A stretch of DNA of 64,000 nt. It comes from Nocardioides seonyuensis. Its GTDB lineage: Bacteria; Actinomycetota; Actinomycetes; Propionibacteriales; Nocardioidaceae. The stretch covers positions 558,001 to 622,000 of the forward strand of contig NZ_CP038436.1 of the NCBI RefSeq assembly GCF_004683965.1, written 5' to 3'. The notes below the pieces were generated by a model, which worked only from the letters and a program-made list of their open reading frames with translations, had not been told where the DNA came from and searched no databases. Position 1 is the stretch's first letter. Every line of letters begins with the position of its first letter. Shown here piece after piece: positions 17,503-26,457 of this stretch. The translations under genes and the position numbers were made by a program.

Positions 17503-18375
17503 GTGCGCGCCATCGGCATCAACACCTGGGTCTGGACCTCACCACTGACCGACCTGAACGTCGACGAGACCCTCGACCACGTCGCGTCGCTCGGCTTCGA
17601 CGCGGTCGAGCTGCCCCTGGAGAACCCCGGCGACCTCAGCGCAGAGAAGGTCGCCGTCGCCCTGGGGAGAAGCGGTCTCGACGCCTACGTCGTCGGGGCG
17701 ATGGCGCCCGGCCGCGACCTCGTCGGCACCGACGCCGAGTCCGTGCGCGCCACCCAGGACTACCTGCGCTCCTGCATCGACCTGGCGGCCGGCATCGGCG
17801 CCGCCTCCGTGTGCGGCCCCTTCTACGCGGCGACCGGGCGCGTCTGGCCGATGTCGCCGACCGAGCGCAGGGCGTCGTACGCCGAGTGGCGCACGAACCT
17901 CTCGCCCGTGGTCGAGCACGCCGCAGAGCGCGGGGTCGTCCTCGGGATAGAACCCCTGAACCGCTACGAGACGTCGCTCGTCAACACCGTCGACCAGGCG
18001 CTGGAGGGGCTCGACGGACTGCTGGGCCCGAGCCTCGGCCTGGCCCTCGACAGCTACCACCTCAACATCGAGGAGCGCTCCAGCAGCGCAGCCATCCGCA
18101 GTGCCGGTGAGCATCTCGTCCACGTGCAGGTGTGCGGGAACGACCGTGGTGCCCCGGGTGGCGACCAGACGGACTGGGAGGCCCTGCTGGACGCGCTGGA
18201 CGAGGTCGGCTACGCCGGCCCGCTCGACATCGAGAGCTTCACGGCCGACAACGCGGCCATCGCCAAGGCCGCCTCCGTCTGGCGCCCCCTCGCACCCAGT
18301 CAGGACGACCTGGCGCGCGACGGGCTGGCGTTCCTGCGCGACCTGGTGGGCGCCCGGGACGGGGGCCTGGCATGA
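17503..18375 (+). CDS. Sugar phosphate isomerase/epimerase (D-tagatose/D-psicose 3-epimerase-like)
   Basis: A 290-residue TIM-barrel protein of the xylose-isomerase-like superfamily. The four metal/catalytic positions of the ketose 3-epimerase group are visible: Glu in G-I-E-P-L-N-R-Y-E-T, Asp in L-D-S-Y-H-L-N-I, His in V-H-V-Q-V-C-G-N-D-R and Glu in D-I-E-S-F. This fits C3 epimerisation of a ketose, though inosose isomerases look similar. The GTG at 17503 follows GGAGG. It overlaps the dehydrogenase gene by four bases. The context (sugar ABC importer, ROK regulator) supports catabolism of a rare sugar or cyclitol. Confidence 0.85.
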   Translation: MRAIGINTWVWTSPLTDLNVDETLDHVASLGFDAVELPLENPGDLSAEKVAVALGRSGLDAYVVGAMAPGRDLVGTDAESVRATQDYLRSCIDLAAGIGAASVCGPFYAATGRVWPMSPTERRASYAEWRTNLSPVVEHAAERGVVLGIEPLNRYETSLVNTVDQALEGLDGLLGPSLGLALDSYHLNIEERSSSAAIRSAGEHLVHVQVCGNDRGAPGGDQTDWEALLDALDEVGYAGPLDIESFTADNAAIAKAASVWRPLAPSQDDLARDGLAFLRDLVGARDGGLA

Positions 18376-19505
18376 CGAGCCCGCAGCGGGGCCGCCCTCT
18401 CGGCGTCGCCGTGATCGGCCACTCGTTCATGGGCAAGGCCCACTCCAACGCCTGGCGCAACGTGAGCGCCTTCTACCCCGACGTGCCGCACACCGAGCAG
18501 CGGGTCATCGTCGGCCGCGACCACGCCCGCGTCAAGGCGGCCGCGGGCCGCTACGGCTGGCAGGAGGCCGCCACGAGCTGGCAGGAGGTGATCGAGCGCG
18601 ACGACGTCGACATCGTCGACATCTGCACCCCGGGCCACCTCCACGCCGAGGTCGCCGAGGCCGCCCTCGCCGCCGGCAAGCACGTGCTCGTGGAGAAGCC
18701 GCTCGCCAACACCGTCTTCGAGTGCGAGAGGCTGGTCGAGCAGGCCGCCGACGCACGCGCCCGCGGGGTCTTCTCGATGGTCGGGTTCAACTACCGGCGC
18801 GTGCCTGCGCTGGCCCTCGCGCGCGACCTCGTCTCGAGCGGCCGCATCGGGGTCGTGCGCGAGGTTCGCGCCGCCTACCTCCAGGACTGGCTGGCCGATG
18901 CCGGCGCACCGATGACCTGGCGCCTGCGCAAGGACGAGGCGGGATCCGGAGCACTCGGCGACCTCGGGTCCCACGTGGTGGACCAGGTCCAGTTCCTGCT
19001 CGACGACGCCGTGACCACGGCCAGCGGCCGTCTCGAGACGTTCGTCGAGTCGCGACCCGGCAGCCACGGACCCGAGGCCGTGACCGTCGACGACGTCGCC
19101 TGGGCGTGGCTGGGCACGGCCCGAGGCGCCACGGTGAGCATGGAGGTGAGCCGGATGGCCTTCGGACGCAAGAACGGCCTGTCGCTGGAGATCTTCGGCG
19201 CCGAGGGCTCGATCAGCTTCCACCTCGAGTCGCTCAACGAGCTCGTGGTCGACGCAGGCACCGGAGGGACCCGCGTCCTGGTGACCGAGGCCGACCACCC
19301 CTACCTCGAGGCGTGGTGGCCGCCCGGCCACGTGCTCGGCTGGGACCACACGTTCACCTCCCAGGCCGCCGACTTCCTCGCCTGCATAGCGTCCGGGACG
19401 CCGCCCCAGCCGAGCTTCGCCGACGGGCTCGCCGTGCAACGCGTCCTCGCTGCCGTCGAGGAGAGCGCCGGCACCCGTGGCGCGCAGGTGGACATCGCAC
19501 ACTGA
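18372..19505 (+). CDS. Gfo/Idh/MocA family oxidoreductase
   Basis: A 377-residue NAD(P)-dependent sugar or inositol dehydrogenase-like protein. The N-terminal Rossmann fold has [14 protein letters not shown], the cofactor/catalytic motif is V-L-V-E-K-P-L-A-N, and the C-terminal domain has [14 protein letters not shown] with the usual Asp/His pair. Proteins of this kind oxidise or epimerise sugars at ring positions. The ATG at 18372 is inside the preceding stop (ATGA), so it is co-translated with the epimerase. It probably carries out the redox step of the pathway fed by the ABC importer. Confidence 0.9.
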   Translation: MTSPQRGRPLGVAVIGHSFMGKAHSNAWRNVSAFYPDVPHTEQRVIVGRDHARVKAAAGRYGWQEAATSWQEVIERDDVDIVDICTPGHLHAEVAEAALAAGKHVLVEKPLANTVFECERLVEQAADARARGVFSMVGFNYRRVPALALARDLVSSGRIGVVREVRAAYLQDWLADAGAPMTWRLRKDEAGSGALGDLGSHVVDQVQFLLDDAVTTASGRLETFVESRPGSHGPEAVTVDDVAWAWLGTARGATVSMEVSRMAFGRKNGLSLEIFGAEGSISFHLESLNELVVDAGTGGTRVLVTEADHPYLEAWWPPGHVLGWDHTFTSQAADFLACIASGTPPQPSFADGLAVQRVLAAVEESAGTRGAQVDIAH

Positions 19506-19533
19506 GACCTCACGCACCAGAAGGAGCCTCTCC

Positions 19534-20535
19534 ATGGGCAAGCGCTTCACACTCTTCACCGGCCAGTGGGCCGACCTGCCGTTCGAGGAGGTGGCCCGGC
19601 TCGCCGGCGAGTGGGGGTACGACGGCCTCGAGATCGCCTGCTGGGGCGACCACCTCGACGCCTCTCGCTGGGACGACGCCGACTACGTCGCCTCCCGTCG
19701 CGAGATCCTGGCCCGCCACGGGCTCGACGTGTGGGCGATCTCAAACCACCTGCACGGTCAGGCGGTCTGCGACGACCCGATCGACTTCCGGCACCAGGGC
19801 ATCGTGCGGGAGCGCGTGTGGGGCGACGGAGATCCCGAGGGCGTACGACGTCGCGCCGCCGACGAGCTCAAGGACACCGCGCGCATGGCTCGTGCGCTCG
19901 GTGTCGACACCGTCGTCGGCTTCACCGGATCCTCGATCTGGCAGTACGTCGCGATGTTCCCGCCGGTGCCGGCCGAGCGGATCGAGGCGGGCTACCAGGA
20001 CTTCGCGGACCGGTGGAACCCGATCCTCGACGTCTTCGACGAGTGCGGGGTGCGGTTCGCGCACGAGGTGCACCCCTCCGAGATCGCCTACGACCACTGG
20101 ACGACCCAGCGCACCCTGGAGGCCATCGGGCACCGCGAGGCGTTCGGCCTCAACTGGGACCCCAGCCACATGATGTGGCAGGACATCGACCCTGTCGCGT
20201 TCATCACCGACTTCGCCGACCGGATCTACCACGTCGACTGCAAGGACACGCGGATGCGCATCGGTGGCGGCCGCAACGGCCGGCTCTCGTCGCACCTTCC
20301 GTGGGGCGACCAGCGCCGCGGCTGGGACTTCGTCTCGACCGGGCGCGGAGACGTGCCGTGGGAGGACGCCTTCCGAGCCCTGTCCAGGATCGGCTACGAC
20401 GGCCCTGTCTCGGTCGAGTGGGAGGACGCGGGAATGGACCGCCTGCGCGGAGCGCCCGAGGCGCTGGAGTTCCTCCGGCGCTTCGACTTCGACCTCCCCG
20501 AGACGTCCTTCGACGCCGCCTTCGACCAACGCTGA
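19534..20535 (+). CDS. Sugar phosphate isomerase/epimerase (xylose-isomerase-like TIM barrel)
   Basis: A 333-residue TIM-barrel protein, different from the epimerase two genes upstream. Likely metal ligands are Glu in A-H-E-V-H-P-S-E, Asp/His in N-W-D-P-S-H-M-M-W, His in I-Y-H-V-D-C-K-D and Glu in V-S-V-E-W-E-D. The N-terminal [14 protein letters not shown] is characteristic of a subgroup found beside Gfo/Idh/MocA dehydrogenases. AAGGAG lies seven bases before the ATG at 19534. It ends the catabolic cassette; rmuC follows on the same strand behind its own spacer. The exact reaction is unknown. Confidence 0.85.
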   Translation: MGKRFTLFTGQWADLPFEEVARLAGEWGYDGLEIACWGDHLDASRWDDADYVASRREILARHGLDVWAISNHLHGQAVCDDPIDFRHQGIVRERVWGDGDPEGVRRRAADELKDTARMARALGVDTVVGFTGSSIWQYVAMFPPVPAERIEAGYQDFADRWNPILDVFDECGVRFAHEVHPSEIAYDHWTTQRTLEAIGHREAFGLNWDPSHMMWQDIDPVAFITDFADRIYHVDCKDTRMRIGGGRNGRLSSHLPWGDQRRGWDFVSTGRGDVPWEDAFRALSRIGYDGPVSVEWEDAGMDRLRGAPEALEFLRRFDFDLPETSFDAAFDQR

Positions 20536-20570
20536 GTCGCCCTGTCGGTGGCGTCGTCCATGATCGGCGC

Positions 20571-21719
20571 ATGGACCTTCTGACTCTCCTGATGACGCTC
20601 CTGCTCGGAGTGGCGCTGGGCGGGCTGATCGGCTGGCTGGCCGCCCACGCCCGGCGTGCGTCCGAGCCGGCTGCCGTGGCCGCCCTCGAGCAGCGCGCCG
20701 CCGAGCAGGCCGTGGTGCGCGAGGGCCTCGACCGTCTCCAGGACCAGCTCAGCGACCTCGCCCACGATCGCGTCGCCTGGCAGGCCCAGCTGCACCAGCA
20801 GGTGGCCGACATGCGGCAGACCACCGACAGCCTGCGCAGGGAGACCTCGAGCCTGGCCACCGCGCTGCGCAAGCCCCAGGTGCGGGGTCAGTGGGGTGAG
20901 CTCCACCTGCGGCGCACCGTCGAGTTGGCCGGGCTGGTCGACCACTGCGACTTCGCCGAGCAGGTGCAGTTCGACGAGGGGCGCCTGCGCCCCGACCTCG
21001 TGGTCTCCCTGGCGGGCGGCCGCACCATCGCGGTCGACGCCAAGGCCCCGTTGGCAGCCTTCCTCGACGCCGCGGGTGCGGAGGATCCGGCAGAGCACGA
21101 CCGGGCCCTCGCGCGCCTCGGCGAGCACGTCCGCAAGCACGTCGCCGACCTCGGGTCGCGACGCTACTGGGAGGCCCTCCCCCAGACGCCCGAGTTCGTG
21201 GTGCTCTTCCTCCCGGGCGAGACGATCCTCCAGGCCGCGCTGCAGGCCGTGCCCGACCTCGTCGAGCAGGCCACCGCCAAGAACGTCGTGCTTGCCACTC
21301 CCTCCACGCTGATCGCCCTGCTCCGCACGGTCGCCCAGGGGTGGCAGCACGAGACGCTCAACGCCCAGGCCCGCCAGGTGCAGCGGCTGGGCCAGGAGCT
21401 CCACGCGCGCCTGGTCTCCATGGCCGGCCACCTCGACCGGGTCGGGCGCTCCCTCAACGCCAGCGTCACGGCCTACAACCAGGCGATGGGGTCCCTCGAG
21501 GGACGCGTGCTGGTCTCGGCACGCCGCTTCGCCGACCTGGGCGTGACCACGGACGACCTGGTCGAGCCGCGCCAGGTCGAGACCATGCCGCGCTCCCTGG
21601 CAGCGCCAAAGTTGGCTGCGCTCGGCGACGTCGCCGAGCCTGCCGGCGATCCCACACTCGACGACCTCCTGCCCGAGCCGGCCGACGACGTGTCGGCGCG
21701 CCGCGCCGAGGGCGCCTGA
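20571..21719 (+). CDS. rmuC: DNA recombination protein RmuC
   Basis: A 382-residue RmuC-family protein. It has an N-terminal membrane anchor (about residues 3-22), then a coiled-coil rich in Gln, Glu and Arg (about 35-105), then the conserved nuclease-like core. The core shows V-R-G-Q-W-G-E-L-H-L, the catalytic-looking D-L-V-V-S-L-A-G-G-R-T-I-A-V-D-A-K-A-P-L, and F-V-V-L-F-L-P-G-E. RmuC limits inversions and has been tied to defence against incoming DNA in Escherichia coli. The tail after residue 330 is acidic and probably disordered. It starts at the ATG at 20571; the much longer open frame upstream is shadow of the isomerase gene. Confidence 0.9.
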   Translation: MDLLTLLMTLLLGVALGGLIGWLAAHARRASEPAAVAALEQRAAEQAVVREGLDRLQDQLSDLAHDRVAWQAQLHQQVADMRQTTDSLRRETSSLATALRKPQVRGQWGELHLRRTVELAGLVDHCDFAEQVQFDEGRLRPDLVVSLAGGRTIAVDAKAPLAAFLDAAGAEDPAEHDRALARLGEHVRKHVADLGSRRYWEALPQTPEFVVLFLPGETILQAALQAVPDLVEQATAKNVVLATPSTLIALLRTVAQGWQHETLNAQARQVQRLGQELHARLVSMAGHLDRVGRSLNASVTAYNQAMGSLEGRVLVSARRFADLGVTTDDLVEPRQVETMPRSLAAPKLAALGDVAEPAGDPTLDDLLPEPADDVSARRAEGA

Positions 21720-21742
21720 GCCACGGGCCTAGGTTGATCACC

Positions 21743-22204
21743 GTGAACCGGGTCCACGCCCCCTGGGAGGCGGGCTCCGAGCGGGCTCACCAGGTCGTCG
21801 CGCTCGGGGTCGCGCTCGCGCTGACGGCCGTCTTCCTCGACGTCTGGCTGGTCGGCCACCTCACCTTCTTCTTCGACCTGTGCTTCGTCGCGCTCTGCCT
21901 GGGGCTGGCCGCGTTGGTCAGGCGTGACGGCTTCTTCGTGGTGGCCCTGCTGCCGCCGCTGCTCATGGTCGCGGTGTTCGCATTCGTCTCCCTGGTGGCG
22001 CGCGACGCCGTCGCCGATCCGCGCGACAACCTCGTCCAGGCCGTCGTGTCAGGGGTCGCGACCCACGGCGTCGCCCTGTTCGCCGGCTACGTCCTGTGCC
22101 TGGGGTGGCTGGCGTGGCGGATCCGGTCGGAGCCGGCCGCACAGCCCGGGCAGGCCGACGCCGGCGAAGCGGGAGCAGAGGGTCCCATCCGTTCATTCAT
22201 GTGA
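21743..22204 (+). CDS. DUF6542 domain-containing membrane protein
   Basis: A 153-residue integral membrane protein with four predicted helices at about residues 17-35, 40-58, 65-85 and 108-128. This is the layout of the actinobacterial DUF6542 family found next to lytB/ispH and xseA. GTG 21743 is chosen over TTG 21734 because TAGGTT at 21730-21735 lies seven bases upstream, fitting a leaderless transcript. The last codons (I-R-S-F-M) and the stop fall inside a perfect 20-bp dyad. It is convergent with the Sua5-type gene. Function unknown. Confidence 0.75.
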   Translation: MNRVHAPWEAGSERAHQVVALGVALALTAVFLDVWLVGHLTFFFDLCFVALCLGLAALVRRDGFFVVALLPPLLMVAVFAFVSLVARDAVADPRDNLVQAVVSGVATHGVALFAGYVLCLGWLAWRIRSEPAAQPGQADAGEAGAEGPIRSFM

Positions 22205-22210
22205 ATGAAC
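22191..22210. repeat. 20-bp perfect dyad, also present near 41.1 kb
   Basis: GTTCATTCATGTGAATGAAC has nine-base arms around a TG centre. It covers the stop codon of the DUF6542 gene and sits in the convergent gap before the Sua5-type gene. A near-identical copy is at 41071-41090. There is no T-run, so it is not a typical terminator; it could be a protein-binding site. Confidence 0.6.
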
Positions 22211-22238
22211 GCCGCGAGAGCGCGGTCCGGCGGGTCGC

Positions 22239-22862
22239 TCAGGCCTCGAAGCGGGACGCGTCCCCGGCCCCGTGTCGTACGACGACGGGCTCGGCCTCGG
22301 ACCAGTCGATGACGGTCGTCGGCTCGGCGGTGACCTCGCCCGACTCGATCACGATGTCGACGACGTGGTCGAGGTCCTCCTTGATCTCCCAGCCCAGGGT
22401 GCGGGCCTCGGTCTCGCCGGGGAGGATCAGGGTGCTGGTGAGGATCGGCTCGCCGAGCTCCTCCAGAAGGGCGCACACGAGGCGGTGCTCGGGGATCCTC
22501 ACCCCGACCGTGCGCTTCTTGGGGTGCATGAGCCGCTTGGGCACCTCGGTGGTGGCCGGGAGGATGAATGTGTAGGGGCCCGGCGTCGCCGCCTTGATGG
22601 CGCGGAACGACGAGTTGGCCACGTGGACGAACTGCCCCAGCTGGGAGAAGTCCTTGCACATCAAGGTGAAGTGGTGGCGCTCGTCGAGCTCGCGGATCGC
22701 GAGGATGCGGTCGCGACCATCGCGGTTGCCGAGCCGACAGCCGAGTGCGTAGCCGGAGTCGGTCGGGTAGGCGATCAGCGCGTCGTCGCGCAGCGCCTCG
22801 ACCACTTGCGCGACGAGCCGCGGCTGCGGGTTGTCCGGGTGGATGTCGAGGAAGCGCGCCAT
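22239..22862 (-). CDS. L-threonylcarbamoyladenylate synthase-like (Sua5/YciO/YrdC family)
   Basis: A 207-residue YrdC-domain protein. Landmarks are A-Y-P-T-D-S-G-Y-A-L-G-C, the basic H-H-F-T-L-M-C-K-D, a P-G-P-Y-T-F-I-L-P-A-T loop, V-G-V-R-I-P-E-H and L-T-S-T-L. The sequence is nearer the YciO subgroup than classical TsaC, so participation in tRNA t6A synthesis is likely but not certain. It has no C-terminal Sua5 domain. It lies four bases downstream of ispH on the same strand and is probably co-transcribed with it. Confidence 0.85.
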   Translation of the reverse strand: MARFLDIHPDNPQPRLVAQVVEALRDDALIAYPTDSGYALGCRLGNRDGRDRILAIRELDERHHFTLMCKDFSQLGQFVHVANSSFRAIKAATPGPYTFILPATTEVPKRLMHPKKRTVGVRIPEHRLVCALLEELGEPILTSTLILPGETEARTLGWEIKEDLDHVVDIVIESGEVTAEPTTVIDWSEAEPVVVRHGAGDASRFEA

Positions 22863-22866
22863 CGGC

Positions 22867-23871
22867 TCAACCCTGGGCGGTCTGGGCGGCGCGAAGGTCG
22901 CGGCGCAGCTCGGGCGGCAGCGCGAAGATCAGGGACTCCTCGGCGGTGTGCACGGCCTTGGCGTCGGGGTAGCCGCGCTCGGCCAGGAAAGCGAGCACTC
23001 CGTCGACGAGGTCCTCGGGCACCGAGGCCCCTGAGGTCACCGACACCTTGTCGACGCCGTCGAGCCAGGTCTCGTCGATCTCGGAGGCGTCATCGACCCG
23101 GTAGGACGCCTTGGCCCCGGCCTCGAGCGCCACCTCGACCAGGCGCACGGAGTTGGAGGAGTTGCCGGACCCGACCACGATGACGAGGTCGGCGTCCTGG
23201 GCGATCTCCTTGACGGCGAGCTGGCGGTTCTGGGTGGCGTAGCAGATGTCGTCGCTGGGCGGGTCGAGCAGCAGCGGGAACCTCTCGCGGATCGCCGCGA
23301 CGGTCTCCAGGGTCTCGTCCACGCTCAAGGTGGTCTGGGACAGCCAGGCGACCTTGCTGGGGTCGCGGACCTCGATGTTGACGACGTCGGCGGGAGACTG
23401 CACGAGCTGGATGTGGTCGGGCGCCTCGCCGGCGGTGCCCTCGACCTCCTCGTGGCCCTCGTGGCCGATCAGGAGGATGTCGTAGTCCTCGCCGGCGAAC
23501 CGCTTGGCCTCGTGGTGGACCTTGGTGACCAGGGGGCAGGTGGCGTCGATCGTCTTGAGCCCACGCTCCTGCGCCTCGGCGTGGACGGCCGGGGAGACCC
23601 CGTGGGCCGAGAAGACGACCGTCTGGCCGAGGGGCACCTCGTCGAGCTCCTCGACGAAGATCGCCCCGCGGGACTCGAGGTTGGCCACCACGTGCTTGTT
23701 GTGGACGATCTGCTTGCGGACGTAGACGGGCGCGCCGTAGAGGTCCAGCGCCTTCTCGACCGTGATCACGGCCCGGTCGACCCCGGCGCAGTAGCCGCGC
23801 GGGGCAGCCAGCAGGACGTTCTTGGCAGTGTCTGGGTCAAGGACCGGTGGCATGCCGAGGTCGGAGCTCAT
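22867..23871 (-). CDS. ispH: 4-hydroxy-3-methylbut-2-enyl diphosphate reductase
   Basis: A 334-residue IspH/LytB enzyme catalysing the last step of the MEP pathway, giving IPP and DMAPP. The three iron-sulfur cysteines are visible in [14 protein letters not shown] and D-D-I-C-Y-A-T. Also visible are V-F-S-A-H-G-V-S (conserved His), I-G-H-E-G-H-E-E and V-G-S-G-N-S-S-N-S. The ATG at 23871 is seven bases after TAGACT (23879-23884 on this strand), consistent with leaderless mRNA; a start at 23922 would overlap the divergent promoter. Matches Rv1110 (LytB2) in the mycobacterial gene order. Confidence 0.95.
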   Translation of the reverse strand: MSSDLGMPPVLDPDTAKNVLLAAPRGYCAGVDRAVITVEKALDLYGAPVYVRKQIVHNKHVVANLESRGAIFVEELDEVPLGQTVVFSAHGVSPAVHAEAQERGLKTIDATCPLVTKVHHEAKRFAGEDYDILLIGHEGHEEVEGTAGEAPDHIQLVQSPADVVNIEVRDPSKVAWLSQTTLSVDETLETVAAIRERFPLLLDPPSDDICYATQNRQLAVKEIAQDADLVIVVGSGNSSNSVRLVEVALEAGAKASYRVDDASEIDETWLDGVDKVSVTSGASVPEDLVDGVLAFLAERGYPDAKAVHTAEESLIFALPPELRRDLRAAQTAQG

Positions 23872-23878
23872 GGGCCTG

Positions 23879-23929
23879 AGTCTAGGCACCCGCAGGGTAC
23901 GGCGCAGTGTCGGCGCCGTCACCTAGAGT
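23879..23929. promoter_or_regulatory. Divergent leaderless promoters of ispH and xseA
   Basis: TAGACT on the minus strand (23879-23884) lies seven bases before the ispH ATG. TAGAGT on the plus strand (23924-23929) lies six bases before the xseA GTG. Both fit the TANNNT -10 of leaderless actinobacterial transcripts. No clear -35 is seen. Confidence 0.55.
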
Positions 23930-23935
23930 CACCGC

Positions 23936-25177
23936 GTGCCCACCCTCCGCGACGCGACCCCCGAGGCACCGGCGCCGGTGCGCGCGGTGGCCAATGCGGT
24001 GACCCAGTGGATCGACCGGCTCGGCGCCGTGTGGGTGGAGGGCCAGATCGCCCAGGTCAACCGCCGGCCGGGCGTCAACACCGTCTTCATGACGCTGCGC
24101 GACACCGTCGCCGACATCTCGGTGACGCTGACCTGCCAGCGCTCGCTGTTCGACTCCCTCAACCCACCGCTCGTCGAGGGGGCGAGCGTGGTCGTGCACG
24201 CCCGCCCGAGCTTCTACCCCAACCGCGGGTCCTTCTCGCTCCAGGCGCGCGCCATCAAGATGGTCGGTCTCGGCGAGCTCCTCGCCCGCCTCGAGCGCCG
24301 TCGCCAGCTGCTCGCCGCCGAGGGGCTCTTCGCCCCCGAGCTCAAGCGCGACCTCCCCTTCCTCCCCCACCGCGTCGGCCTCGTCACCGCGCCCAACAGC
24401 GCCGCCGAGCGCGACGTCTTGGACAACGCGCGGCGACGGTGGCCTTCGGTCGGGTTCGAGGTGGCCTACGCCGCCATGCAGGGCACCCGCTCCGCGGCCG
24501 AGGTCATCGAGGCCCTCGAGCGTCTCGAGCGCGACGAGCGCGTCGACGTCATCGTCGTCGCCCGGGGTGGGGGTTCGGTCGAGGACCTGCTGCCGTTCTC
24601 CGACGAGGCCCTCATCCGCGTGGTCCACCGGATGCGCACCCCCGTCGTAAGCGCCATCGGGCACGAGCCCGACCAGCCGCTGCTCGACCTGGTCGCCGAC
24701 GTGCGCGCCTCGACCCCCACCGACGCGGCCAAGCTCGTGGTCCCGGACATGGCCGAGGAGGTTCGTGGGGTCTCCTGGGCCCGCGACCGCCTGCGCCAGC
24801 TGGTCGACCAGCGGGTGACCGGCGAGCAGCAGTGGCTCCACGAGCTGCGATCGCGGCCCGCCATGGCCGACCCTCGCACCCTGCTCGCCGACCGCGCCCA
24901 CGAGGTCGAGGAACTGGTGGGGCGCGCCCGCCGCAGTCTCGGTCATCGCCTCGACCGCGCGGCCGACGACGTCGGCCACCACCGCGCCCGCGCCCGGGCC
25001 CTGTCACCGCTGGCGACGCTGCAGCGGGGCTACGCCGTCGTGCAGGACGCCGAGGGCCGGGTGCTCACCTCCGTCGCCGGCACCTCGCCGGGCTCCTCCC
25101 TCTCCATCCGCGTGGCCGACGGCCGCGTGCGAGCCACCACCGAATCCGTCGAAGGAGCAGCCGATGCCCCCACGTGA
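23936..25177 (+). CDS. xseA: Exodeoxyribonuclease VII large subunit
   Basis: A 413-residue XseA. The N-terminal OB-fold (about residues 15-110) contains [10 protein letters not shown]. The catalytic domain shows [28 protein letters not shown] and S-A-I-G-H-E-P-D. The helical C-terminus ends in L-Q-R-G-Y-A-V-V. With XseB it degrades single-stranded DNA into acid-soluble oligonucleotides in mismatch and damage repair. The GTG at 23936 is preceded by TAGAGT six bases upstream. xseB overlaps its 3' end by 14 bases. Confidence 0.95.
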   Translation: MPTLRDATPEAPAPVRAVANAVTQWIDRLGAVWVEGQIAQVNRRPGVNTVFMTLRDTVADISVTLTCQRSLFDSLNPPLVEGASVVVHARPSFYPNRGSFSLQARAIKMVGLGELLARLERRRQLLAAEGLFAPELKRDLPFLPHRVGLVTAPNSAAERDVLDNARRRWPSVGFEVAYAAMQGTRSAAEVIEALERLERDERVDVIVVARGGGSVEDLLPFSDEALIRVVHRMRTPVVSAIGHEPDQPLLDLVADVRASTPTDAAKLVVPDMAEEVRGVSWARDRLRQLVDQRVTGEQQWLHELRSRPAMADPRTLLADRAHEVEELVGRARRSLGHRLDRAADDVGHHRARARALSPLATLQRGYAVVQDAEGRVLTSVAGTSPGSSLSIRVADGRVRATTESVEGAADAPT

Positions 25178-25409
25178 GAAGGCCACCGACAAGGCGGCCG
25201 ACCAGGCTGCGACCGAGACTCCGACCTACGAGGACGCCCGGGCTGAGCTCGTCGAGGTCGTCCGCACCCTCGAGACGGGTGGCACCACGCTGGAGGAGTC
25301 ACTGGCACTGTGGGAGCGCGGCGAGGCGCTGGCCAAGGTGTGCCAGGAGTGGCTCGACGGTGCCCGCAAGCGACTTGACGCCGTGATCGGCGACTCCGCC
25401 GAAGACTGA
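25164..25409 (+). CDS. xseB: Exodeoxyribonuclease VII small subunit
   Basis: An 81-residue helical subunit that coats the XseA coiled coil. It has the family pattern [12 protein letters not shown], then [18 protein letters not shown]. The first 20 residues are an Ala/Lys/Asp-rich extension common in actinobacteria. It starts inside the end of xseA in another frame, after AAGGAG, so the two are translationally coupled. It is convergent with the DUF4245 gene. Confidence 0.93.
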   Translation: MPPREKATDKAADQAATETPTYEDARAELVEVVRTLETGGTTLEESLALWERGEALAKVCQEWLDGARKRLDAVIGDSAED

Positions 25410-25426
25410 TCCTGCGCGGATGCCGA

Positions 25427-25978
25427 CTACCGTGTGAGCATCCCGAGGTAGGCCTCGATGTCCTCGACCGGCGCGGAGCCGTAGACGAGCACGGCATCGT
25501 CGTCGACCTCGGTGGAGTAGCCGTGGTCCCCGCCCGCGTCCGACCACGTCTCCCAGGTGTCGGCGACGTCACTGTCGACCTGCGCCGGCTCGCCGTCCAC
25601 GTAGTCCTTGTCGATGTAGGTCCGCACCAGCTCCTCGATCGAGGAGTCCTCCTGCCGGATGCCGATGTAGTCGCCCTCGTCGGTCAGCACTCCGAGCCCC
25701 CACCTGGGGATGTCTCCGGCTCGCAGGTCGACGGTGGTGGCGATCCACCCCTCCGGCAGCTGCTCGGGGTGGACGACGCGCAGCCCTGCCTCCTCGGCGA
25801 GGCTCACGCTCTCCTGCCAGTCGATCGGCTCGGGCTCGTTCTCGATGTCAGGGCGGAAGAGCGCCCGCCAGCCGACGAAGGCGAGCACGACGAGCAGCGT
25901 CACCAGCATCGCGCCCACCATGCCGGAGAACGAGCGCTGGTATCGACTGGGCTGGTTGGCTCCGGGCTGCTGGCTCAC
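25427..25978 (-). CDS. DUF4245 domain-containing membrane-anchored protein
   Basis: A 183-residue protein with one N-terminal transmembrane helix (about residues 20-40, M-V-G-A-M-L-V-T-L-L-V-V-L) and an extracytoplasmic DUF4245 domain. Recognisable patterns are L-P-E-G-W-I-A-T-T-V, a W-G-L-G-V-L-T strand, and a closing V-L-V-Y-G-S-A. I chose the GTG at 25978, which has GGGAGG nine bases upstream; an ATG at 25987 abuts that site too closely. The family occurs next to xseAB and glpX across actinobacteria (Rv1100 in M. tuberculosis). Function unknown. Confidence 0.85.
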   Translation of the reverse strand: MSQQPGANQPSRYQRSFSGMVGAMLVTLLVVLAFVGWRALFRPDIENEPEPIDWQESVSLAEEAGLRVVHPEQLPEGWIATTVDLRAGDIPRWGLGVLTDEGDYIGIRQEDSSIEELVRTYIDKDYVDGEPAQVDSDVADTWETWSDAGGDHGYSTEVDDDAVLVYGSAPVEDIEAYLGMLTR

Positions 25979-26052
25979 GCCGTACATCCTCCCAGCGTCC
26001 TCACAGTCGCCGGACCCAGGTCAGACCTCCGCAGATGCGGCATACTTCACGC

Positions 26053-26457
26053 GTGACCACCTACAGAATTGCGGAAGCAGCCGAGGTCCTGGCGGTCAGC
26101 GACGACACCGTACGACGCTGGGTCGACGCCGGCCGCCTGCCCTCCCGCACGGCCGAGGGCAGGGCGGTGGTCGACGGCGCCGACCTTGCGGAGTTCGCGG
26201 AGGGGCTGATCGAGTCGGCCGCGGCCCTCGAGCGCGACCGCACTCGGGCAGGCTCGGTGAGCGCCCGCAACCGGATGAGCGGCATCGTCACCCGGGTCCG
26301 GCGCGACGCGGTGATGGCCCAGGTGGAGATGGTCTGCGGCCCCTACCGCGTCGTCTCGCTGATGAGCAGCGACGCCGCCGAGGAGCTCGGGCTGGAGCCC
26401 GGCTCGCGCGCCGTCGCCTCGATCAAGTCGACCAACGTCGTGGTCGAGGTCCCCTGA
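26053..26457 (+). CDS. HTH-TOBE molybdate-responsive regulator or molybdopterin-binding protein
   Basis: A 134-residue protein in two parts. Residues 1-50 form an excisionase/MerR-like helix-turn-helix (Y-R-I-A-E-A-A-E-V-L-A-V-S-D-D-T-V-R-R-W-V). Residues 70-134 form a single TOBE (Mop) domain (S-A-R-N-R-M-S-G-I-V-T-R-V, then S-I-K-S-T-N-V-V-V). TOBE domains bind molybdate or tungstate. It stands first in the modABC operon and overlaps modA by one base, so a compact ModE-like sensor or a molybdate store is likely. Direct DNA binding is inferred from the HTH only. Confidence 0.85.
   Translation: MTTYRIAEAAEVLAVSDDTVRRWVDAGRLPSRTAEGRAVVDGADLAEFAEGLIESAAALERDRTRAGSVSARNRMSGIVTRVRRDAVMAQVEMVCGPYRVVSLMSSDAAEELGLEPGSRAVASIKSTNVVVEVP

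Noticed and set aside
22191..22210. Intrinsic terminator between DUF6542 and the Sua5-type gene
   Set aside because: The stem is AT-rich, has no T-run, and the same dyad occurs inside a coding region at 41071, so a terminator is unlikely.
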